Positions 1 through 4,389 of a stretch of DNA of 6,410 nucleotides are shown here, piece after piece (within the stretch, counting starts at the first letter, position 1; every line of letters starts with the position of its first letter). The notes below the pieces were generated by a model. The model made no database searches. It had not been told where the DNA came from and was given only the letters and a program-made list of their open reading frames with translations. The DNA comes from Salinisphaeraceae bacterium UBA4764 (GTDB lineage: Bacteria; Pseudomonadota; Gammaproteobacteria; Nevskiales; Salinisphaeraceae), in contig DHHU01000051.1 in the NCBI GenBank assembly GCA_002403445.1, forward strand, positions 1,382-7,791, written 5' to 3'. Made by a program: the position numbers and the translations under genes.

Positions 1-273
1 CTGATCCGCCAAACCTCGGCCGCGCTCGCCCTCGGCAACGCATATATTCAGGACATGGGCTTCGTGAAGAGCGATCGAGAGAAATCCATAGGCCAGGATA
101 CGTTCCGCTTTATCGGTCACGACCCAAGCGCGATACCCCACGCGCAGGCAGTCCTGAAATATGCGCTGATTCCACGGAAATCGATACGCCGCGCGCTCCA
201 GTTGCAGTACCGCATCAATATCACTACGCCACATAGGACGGACGTGGGTCGTGATATCAACGCGTGCACTCAT
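1..273 (-). CDS. rimI: Ribosomal protein bS18 alanine N-acetyltransferase RimI, 5' part (truncated by window edge)
   Basis: I translated this frame by hand from ATG at 273-271; it stays open for 91 codons to base 1 and continues outside the window. The protein begins MSARVDITTHVRPMW and has the GNAT-fold features of RimI: an early aromatic/proline patch (A-Y-R-F-P-W at about 28-33) and, at residues 73-91, the strand plus acetyl-CoA loop HVLNICVAEGERGRGLA. The L-N-I-C-V string followed by R-G-x-G-x-A is typical of RimI, which acetylates the N-terminal alanine of ribosomal protein S18 using acetyl-CoA in the cytoplasm. The start codon overlaps the stop of the upstream glycosylase gene as ATGA (273-270), so translation is probably coupled; no strong Shine-Dalgarno is seen. 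The C-terminal half, including the end of the acetyl-CoA site, is not visible. Another GNAT acetyltransferase is possible, but RimI fits best. Confidence 0.85.
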   Translation of the reverse strand, partial: MSARVDITTHVRPMWRSDIDAVLQLERAAYRFPWNQRIFQDCLRVGYRAWVVTDKAERILAYGFLSIALHEAHVLNICVAEGERGRGLADQ

Positions 274-1028
274 ATCGTGATACCGGCCTGATGGTGGTTC
301 TCAATTCGATCGGCAATCGCACAGAGGTCAATCCAGGCCTTGGCTTTTTGTTGAGGACTGCGGAGTAGAAAAGCCGGGTGATAGGTCACGAACACATCCA
401 GTTCACGACCCGGATAACGATGGCGTTTGCCACGCAGACGGCCCAGACTTTCCTTGCTGCTCAGCAATGTCTGGGCCGCGACGCGTCCCATGGCCACGAG
501 CACTTTCGGTTGGATCAGTTCGATCTGGCGTTCGAGTATGGGCCAGTCCGCGGCAACTTCGGCAGCCATCGGGTCACGATTGTCGGGAGGGCGAAATTTG
601 CAGATATTGGTGATAAAAACGTTGGTTCTGCGCGAGCAGCCGATCTCGGCCAACATAAGATCGAGCAAACGCCCCGAACGTCCGACGAACGGCTCACCAC
701 GGCGGTCTTCCTCGGCCCCCGGCGCCTCCCCCACAATCACCACGTCAGCTGTCGGCGCGCCTACGCCAAAAACCGGTCGAGTCGCCCCGCGATGGTCGCG
801 CAATTCAAGGTAAGTTTTTAATTCTTCCCAGTCGAGATTGGCACAGCCGCTGGCGTCTGTCTCCGAACCGGTGTCGGAAGCAGACTCATCTGACGCCGCC
901 GTAGCCACTTGCTCAGCCATTGGTCCATGAGATGTGCCCCGGAAACTGCCAAGCGGACCGTCTTCCCGAAGTTTCCAGTCGGTTAAATCGAGTGTCGAAA
1001 GCAGGGTTGATCTTGAGAACTTGGTCAT
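270..1028 (-). CDS. Family 4-like uracil-DNA glycosylase lacking the usual iron-sulfur cysteines
   Basis: The product would remove uracil from DNA to start base excision repair. From ATG at 1028 it is 252 residues. The N-terminus has a short L-L-x-x-L-D-L-x-x-W-x-L-R element (9-21), then a Ser/Asp/Ala-rich linker (about 38-62). The catalytic domain begins at about 64: FGVG (87-90), motif GEAPGAEED (100-108) with PFVG (113-116), TNICKFRPPDNRDP (140-153), and the C-terminal motif TYHPAFLLRSP (215-225) followed by K-x-x-x-W-x-D-L. These are the family 4 (UDGa) signatures. Unusually, the Cys-x2-Cys expected before FGVG is absent, K-C-R-P-P is K-F-R-P-P, and the cysteine expected before P-x-L-E-R-Q is Asp161. 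An upstream in-frame ATG (1151) would overlap pssA by 74 bases; I prefer 1028 because M-T-K-F-S begins the conserved N-terminal element. A GATAAT box lies 9 bases upstream. The stop overlaps the rimI start. Confidence 0.85.
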   Translation of the reverse strand: MTKFSRSTLLSTLDLTDWKLREDGPLGSFRGTSHGPMAEQVATAASDESASDTGSETDASGCANLDWEELKTYLELRDHRGATRPVFGVGAPTADVVIVGEAPGAEEDRRGEPFVGRSGRLLDLMLAEIGCSRRTNVFITNICKFRPPDNRDPMAAEVAADWPILERQIELIQPKVLVAMGRVAAQTLLSSKESLGRLRGKRHRYPGRELDVFVTYHPAFLLRSPQQKAKAWIDLCAIADRIENHHQAGITI

Positions 1029-1077
1029 AGCGACATGATTATCGCGTTCCGATGCGTTTGACGTCGGGAAATTTACA

Positions 1078-1848
1078 CTACGCGTTGTTTTGTCGGTGCC
1101 GAACAAGCGATTCGATAGGGCCTGACAAAGCGAACGTAAAAAATGCTGCAAATAACACGAATGGGGGGAAAAGCACGATGAAAACGAACGCCATCAACAT
1201 AACGAGCACGTACTGAAACGGCACACTCCGCCGTGCCCCAATTTTTTTGAAACTCCGGTAACGTATGTTGGATACCATTAAGGCACCGGCCGCGACCGTC
1301 AATCCGAACACGGGCGCAATTACCTGACTACCGTCGAGGCCCAGCTTCGTTGCCACCCAAACAAACCCCACCAGTACACCGGCCGCGGCTGGGCTAGGCA
1401 GCCCGATGAATTGTTTCTTCTCCACGGGCTCGCCGCGAGCTATATTAAATCTTGCAAGTCTGAGAGCAGCCGCCGAAATATAGAAAAACGCTGCCAGCCA
1501 GCCCAGTTTACCTGCCGCATCGCTGACTGTTGTGAGCACGTGCAAGCTGTACATAAACGCCACGAGCGACGCTGACATGCCGAACGCCACCAAGTCGGCC
1601 AGGCTATCGAACTGGATGCCGAAATCGGTCTCGGATCGCGTCCAACGGGCCACTCGGCCGTCCAGCATATCGGTCAACATGGCTGCGAAAACAGCAATGC
1701 AGGCCACGCTGAAATGATTCTGAGTTGCGGCAATGATGGCGTAGAATCCAGCAAACAGGGTGCCGGTAGTAAACAAATTGGGGAGCAGATAGATACCCCG
1801 CCGGCGCCGTAGTCGCCGGGGAGGATCGGGTTCACGATTAGCATTCAC
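1078..1848 (-). CDS. pssA: CDP-diacylglycerol-serine O-phosphatidyltransferase (type II PssA)
   Basis: A 256-residue integral membrane enzyme that transfers a phosphatidyl group from CDP-diacylglycerol to L-serine, making phosphatidylserine, the precursor of phosphatidylethanolamine. The N-terminus is Arg-rich (11-17), followed by RGIYLLPNLFTTG, typical of the family. The CDP-alcohol phosphatidyltransferase signature D-x2-D-G-x2-A-R-x8-G-x3-D-x3-D is complete: D60, D63, G64, A67, R68, G77, D81, D85. Downstream, LRLARFN and F-I-G-L-P-S-P-A-A-A are also classic for PssA. Several hydrophobic segments follow, including V-L-V-M-L-M-A-F-V-F near the C-terminus. The start is GTG at 1848; there is no in-frame ATG before residue 57, and the motif-bearing N-terminus requires the upstream start. 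It begins 9 bases after the stop of the decarboxylase-like gene with only a weak ribosome site, so coupling is likely. The pairing downstream of ilvC and psd is familiar from beta- and gammaproteobacteria. Confidence 0.93.
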   Translation of the reverse strand: MNANREPDPPRRLRRRRGIYLLPNLFTTGTLFAGFYAIIAATQNHFSVACIAVFAAMLTDMLDGRVARWTRSETDFGIQFDSLADLVAFGMSASLVAFMYSLHVLTTVSDAAGKLGWLAAFFYISAAALRLARFNIARGEPVEKKQFIGLPSPAAAGVLVGFVWVATKLGLDGSQVIAPVFGLTVAAGALMVSNIRYRSFKKIGARRSVPFQYVLVMLMAFVFIVLFPPFVLFAAFFTFALSGPIESLVRHRQNNA

Positions 1849-1857
1849 GTTGACGGC

Positions 1858-2535
1858 TCAACCCATGGCGCTCACGACGGCCGCCGGCCCGGCCACCGGT
1901 CGCGCTCGTCGTTGCTGGTGAACCAACTTGGCCAGCACACTGGCTCCGGCCCGTACGCGGCTCCCGACCCTAACATCCGCCCGGGTCCCTACAGGCAGAT
2001 ACAAATCCACCCGCCGACACAGCCGTCGCGTTCCACAACAACGGCCTTGGCCAACACGTTCCCCATACTCCCCGCGACATGGCCGGCTGCCGAACATACT
2101 GCCGCGCACAACCGCCATCACCAGCTCCTCACCTTCGTCGGTCCGAATCCAGGAAGCGACCGCCCTTTGCCGAGCAACCACCTCGCCCGCGAGTTCCAGC
2201 ACGGTGCCTTCAACCGGCGACCGCAGCAAGTAAGTCGACCACCAATTCACTCGAATCGAAACTCGTAAGGCCGGCCGATTGAGAAAGGGATCGTTGGCAC
2301 GCCCGGCTTCGATAACGCGCCCATCCACGGGCGCCACAACCGCGAGTGGCTCGGCTGGAATGCTGCGCGGCGTGTCCCGACAATAAAACGCCACGACCAC
2401 GATCAAAACAGCAAACGGGAAAGTGCACTCCAGAGGCGCAAGCCACTGAACCAGTATCAACGCGGCAAAAAGTACTACCACCACCCCCCATCCTTCAGGC
2501 ACGACCCGAAAGAGGGTTTTTCGCTGCATGGCCAT
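1858..2535 (-). CDS. Phosphatidylserine decarboxylase-like protein, probable pseudoenzyme
   Basis: By position (ilvC-psd-pssA) and alignment this is the small, two-membrane-segment type of phosphatidylserine decarboxylase, which converts phosphatidylserine to phosphatidylethanolamine through a pyruvoyl group made by Gly-Ser self-cleavage. From ATG at 2535 it has 225 residues. Visible family features: VVPEGW (11-16), two hydrophobic spans (about 16-33 and 39-50), F-Y-C-R-D-x-P-R (50-57), APVDGRV (68-74), RVSIRVN (91-97), RSPVEG (105-110) and RVDLYLP (175-181) with V-G-S-R-V-R-A-G-A-S-V-L-A after it. Yet the catalytic elements are gone: F-G-S-R-V-D reads L-C-R-R-V-D (172-177), and the D-V-H of N-V-F-D-V-H reads S-T-Y (100-102). 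A stretch after 115 is also shorter than usual and lacks the E-x-N-E-R element. The frame is intact. I chose 2535 because GTAAGG lies 6 bases upstream; an in-frame ATG at 2607 would sit inside ilvC. ATG at 2529 is an alternative. Confidence 0.75.
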   Translation of the reverse strand: MAMQRKTLFRVVPEGWGVVVVLFAALILVQWLAPLECTFPFAVLIVVVAFYCRDTPRSIPAEPLAVVAPVDGRVIEAGRANDPFLNRPALRVSIRVNWWSTYLLRSPVEGTVLELAGEVVARQRAVASWIRTDEGEELVMAVVRGSMFGSRPCRGEYGERVGQGRCCGTRRLCRRVDLYLPVGTRADVRVGSRVRAGASVLAKLVHQQRRARPVAGPAAVVSAMG

Positions 2536-2550
2536 CGCGAGCCTTACCGG
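2536..2550 (-). promoter_or_regulatory. Ribosome binding site of the decarboxylase-like gene
   Basis: Minus-strand GTAAGG is followed by six bases and ATG at 2535. It falls in the 34-base gap after ilvC and supports the shorter 225-residue start over one that would begin inside ilvC. Confidence 0.6.
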
Positions 2551-2569
2551 TACTGCTCGATCGAGCCGA

Positions 2570-3592
2570 TCAGTTTCGTGAGTGGTCGACGATTCGATCA
2601 GCGGCAATCCAAGGCATCATGCCGCGCAGGCGCTCACCGACTTGTTCGATCTGGCTGTCAGCCGCACGTCGGCGACCGGCCTTCAACATCGGACTGCCCG
2701 ATTGGTGTTCGCCGATGAACTCGCGTGCAAACGATCCATCCTGGACTTCTTCCAGGATCCTGCGCATCTCCGCACGCGTTTCGTCGTTGATTAAACGTTT
2801 GCCGCGCGTGATGTCGCCATATTCTGCGGTATTGGAAATCGAGTAGCGCATGTTGGCAATGCCACCCTCATAGATAAGGTCGACAATAAGCTTAACTTCA
2901 TGCAAGCACTCGAAATAAGCCATTTCAGGTTCGTATCCAGCTTCCACGAGTGTCTCGAAACCGGCCTGAATCAACGCCATCATGCCACCACAAAGCACCG
3001 ATTGTTCACCGAATAGGTCGGTTTCAGTTTCGGCCTGAAAGCTGGTTTCGATTACTCCGGCGCGACCGGCACCAATGGCCACAGCGTAAGCCAACGACAG
3101 TTCCTTGGCATGGCCGCCGGCATCTTGGTAAACCGCTATCAAACTTGGCACGCCCCGGCCGTTTTCATACGTGGAACGCACCAAGTGGCCCGGACCCTTA
3201 GGCGCAATCATTACGATATTTAAGTCGGCGCGCGGTTCGATCAGCTGGTAATGGATATTGAAACCGTGCGCGAAGCCAACGGTCGCCCCCTGGGCAAGAT
3301 TAGGCTCGATCTGGTTTTGATAGACATCGACTTGGTGCTCATCGGGCGTGAGGATCATGACCACATCGGCCGAAGCCACTGCGTCTTCAATAGAGGCGAC
3401 CTTCAGGCCAGCGTTTTCGGCCTTGGCGGCGGATTTCGAGCCAGCGCGAAGGCCCACTACCACGTCCACGCCGGAATCGTTCAGGTTATTGGCATGTGCG
3501 TGGCCCTGAGAACCATAGCCGATGATCGCAACCTTTTGGCGTTTGATCAGTTCAAGATCGGCGTCTTTGTCATAGAAAACCGTCATCACCAT
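2570..3592 (-). CDS. ilvC: Ketol-acid reductoisomerase (NADP+), class I
   Basis: A 340-residue cytoplasmic enzyme that isomerises and reduces acetolactate or acetohydroxybutyrate with NADPH and Mg2+, the second common step of valine, leucine and isoleucine synthesis. The Rossmann domain shows GYGSQGHAHA (25-34) and the NADPH-selecting loop GLRAGSKS (47-54) with R49, S52 and S54. TPDEHQ (82-87) and AHGFNIHY (108-115), including active-site H109, follow, then APKGPGH (130-136). The knotted all-helical domain carries the metal ligands: D192 and E196 in ETDLFGEQSVLCGG, E228 and E232 in F-E-C-L-H-E, and SISNTAEYGD from 251. Length matches class I enzymes and no key residue is missing. AGGAG lies 9 bases before ATG at 3592, which decides the start over the ATG two codons later. 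The gene begins 15 bases after the ilvN stop and ends 34 bases before the decarboxylase-like start. Confidence 0.98.
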   Translation of the reverse strand: MVMTVFYDKDADLELIKRQKVAIIGYGSQGHAHANNLNDSGVDVVVGLRAGSKSAAKAENAGLKVASIEDAVASADVVMILTPDEHQVDVYQNQIEPNLAQGATVGFAHGFNIHYQLIEPRADLNIVMIAPKGPGHLVRSTYENGRGVPSLIAVYQDAGGHAKELSLAYAVAIGAGRAGVIETSFQAETETDLFGEQSVLCGGMMALIQAGFETLVEAGYEPEMAYFECLHEVKLIVDLIYEGGIANMRYSISNTAEYGDITRGKRLINDETRAEMRRILEEVQDGSFAREFIGEHQSGSPMLKAGRRRAADSQIEQVGERLRGMMPWIAADRIVDHSRN

Positions 3593-3593
3593 G

Positions 3594-3606
3594 GTTCAAA
3601 TCTCCT
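3594..3606 (-). promoter_or_regulatory. Ribosome binding site of ilvC
   Basis: On the minus strand the sequence just before ilvC reads AGGAG, then nine bases, then ATG. It is the clearest Shine-Dalgarno in the window and lies in the short gap after the ilvN stop. Confidence 0.8.
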
Positions 3607-3607
3607 G

Positions 3608-4147
3608 TTACTGTGAGTTGGGTTCGACGATCGCCTGATCGATCGAATGGGTCGCCGTGTGGTGCAGTCGATGCGCGCCGCGCGCCAGCGACACTGAACC
3701 GCTACGCACATGTTCGTCCAGGATGCGGGCGTTACTGAGTTCTTCAATCAGTGTGTTTAGTTCATCACCCGTGCCGAGAAATCGCAGCGTGCGCATGCCG
3801 TCAGTGGTGTCGATACAGTGAACGTCGACATTGCCCAATACCGCGTCAAGTGTCGCCTGATCGACGTCAGAATGAATTTTGACCAACCCCACTTCCAACT
3901 CGGTATGTTCAACCGCCGTCATGTTTTGGACATCCACCACATCTACCAACTTCTGGGTCTGCCGCACGATCTGGTCAACAACATGTTCGCTGCCGAGGGT
4001 CACGAGCGTAAGACGCGACATCGCCGTGTTTTCGGTGGGCGCGACATTCAGGGTTTCGATGTTGAACCCGCGCTGTGAGAACAGCCCCGCCACGCGCACT
4101 AGCGCGCCGGATTCATTGGCCATCAGGATCGATATGACGTGACGCAT
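3608..4147 (-). CDS. ilvN: Acetohydroxyacid (acetolactate) synthase small regulatory subunit
   Basis: A 179-residue regulatory partner of the large subunit; members of this family raise its activity and give feedback inhibition by valine. The N-terminal ACT domain is plain: M-R-H-V-I-S-I-L-x-x-NESGALVRVAGLFSQRGFNI (N11, G14, N29) and L-N-V-A-P-T (33-38), then S-R-L-T-L-V-T. The linker Q-K-L-V-D-V-V-D-V and the second ACT-like domain (about 83-157), ending V-R-S-G-S-V-S-L-A-R-G, follow. Position 17 is Val where E. coli IlvH, from memory, has Ser, a site tied to valine sensitivity there. The tail after S-L-A-R-G is about 20 residues longer than usual and His-rich at first. The start is secure by homology, though no Shine-Dalgarno precedes it. 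It is the first gene of the leftward unit and lies next to, but opposite in direction from, ilvB; in most bacteria the two are co-directional. Confidence 0.95.
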   Translation of the reverse strand: MRHVISILMANESGALVRVAGLFSQRGFNIETLNVAPTENTAMSRLTLVTLGSEHVVDQIVRQTQKLVDVVDVQNMTAVEHTELEVGLVKIHSDVDQATLDAVLGNVDVHCIDTTDGMRTLRFLGTGDELNTLIEELSNARILDEHVRSGSVSLARGAHRLHHTATHSIDQAIVEPNSQ

Positions 4148-4171
4148 GGGCGGTGACGACTATAAGACGAC

Positions 4172-4202
4172 TTCAGGCTAGACCGAGCAAATTACGCCTG
4201 AA
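4172..4202. repeat. Inverted repeat TTCAGGC ... GCCTGAA just upstream of ilvN
   Basis: Two seven-base arms (4172-4178 and 4196-4202) are exact reverse complements separated by 17 bases. It lies 25 bases before the ilvN start on the leader side and has no following T-tract on the minus strand. It could be an RNA hairpin near the ilvN start or a protein site; the long loop makes it weaker than the hairpin at 4235-4252. Confidence 0.4.
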
Positions 4203-4234
4203 ACGCTTTCGCTTCAACCTTTGCGTTAGAGCGC

Positions 4235-4252
4235 ATCCGGGCTACCCCGGAT
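4235..4252. repeat. Inverted repeat ATCCGGG-CTAC-CCCGGAT, strong hairpin
   Basis: Seven perfectly paired, GC-rich base pairs close a four-base loop. It would fold in the ilvN leader RNA if transcription starts at the candidate promoter. On the plus strand it is followed by only three T, then GAAAA, so it is not a convincing intrinsic terminator in either direction. A regulatory leader hairpin is possible. Confidence 0.5.
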
Positions 4253-4345
4253 TTGAAAAGCGGTCAAACGCGTCACAACGGCATCACGCGAGCCGCTTGC
4301 GCGCCGTAGTTTCATCGTTGTCGACGCGGCATTAGCGTGATCAGT

Positions 4346-4373
4346 GCGATACTATGGACTGTCCATGTGTCAA
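4346..4373 (-). promoter_or_regulatory. Candidate sigma70 promoter for the ilvN-ilvC unit
   Basis: On the minus strand a perfect -35 TTGACA (4373-4368) is followed by 16 bases and TATCGC (4351-4346), a weak -10 that keeps the initial T-A-T. Transcription would start near 4339 and give a leader of about 190 bases before ilvN. The spacer contains the palindrome at 4354-4366. The -35 is strong and the -10 poor, so the assignment is tentative. Confidence 0.4.
4354..4366. repeat. Perfect palindrome ATGGAC-T-GTCCAT, candidate operator
   Basis: Six-base arms flank a single T. Allowing one bulged base on each side, the symmetry extends to GATAC on the left and GTGTC on the right. It fills the spacer of the candidate ilvN promoter and lies 24 bases before the chosen ilvB start, a position from which one regulator could act on both genes. 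The dyad is certain; its role as an operator is inference, and it does not match a regulator site I know. Confidence 0.55.
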
Positions 4374-4389
4374 CTATAAACGACGCGCC

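Larger units (their letters stand above)
4148..4389. other. Divergent intergenic region between ilvN and ilvB
   Basis: This 242-base stretch must hold the promoters for both the leftward ilvN unit and rightward ilvB. It contains a TTGACA box and a perfect palindrome near the ilvB start, two inverted repeats nearer ilvN, and a TATAGT box (minus strand, 4164-4159) 11 bases before ilvN. Both flanking start codons lack a Shine-Dalgarno. A 29-codon ORF on the minus strand (4315-4226) lacks a ribosome site and any run of branched-chain codons, so I do not call it a gene. Confidence 0.7.

Noticed and set aside
1038..1043. GATAAT as a promoter -10 for the glycosylase gene
   Set aside because: No -35 element is recognisable at 16-18 bases and it would leave almost no leader; kept only as a possibility in the operon finding.
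1029..1151. N-terminal extension of the glycosylase to ATG 1151
   Set aside because: It would overlap the 3' end of pssA by 74 bases, and the added residues show no family similarity; the conserved N-terminal element starts just after 1028.
1998..2110. A frameshift as the reason for the missing catalytic serine in the Psd-like gene
   Set aside because: I read all three frames here. Only the annotated frame keeps family spacing on both sides (Y-G-E-R-V-G-Q-G then R-V-D-L-Y-L-P); neither other frame restores an F-G-S motif in place.
1912..2268. Open plus-strand frames opposite the decarboxylase-like gene
   Set aside because: They are Pro/Arg/Thr/Ser-rich shadow frames without motifs; the minus-strand frame aligns with a known family along its whole length.
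4226..4315. 29-codon leader peptide for branched-chain attenuation upstream of ilvN
   Set aside because: Leu, Val and Ile codons are scattered at ordinary frequency, there is no Shine-Dalgarno, and no terminator hairpin with T-tract follows.
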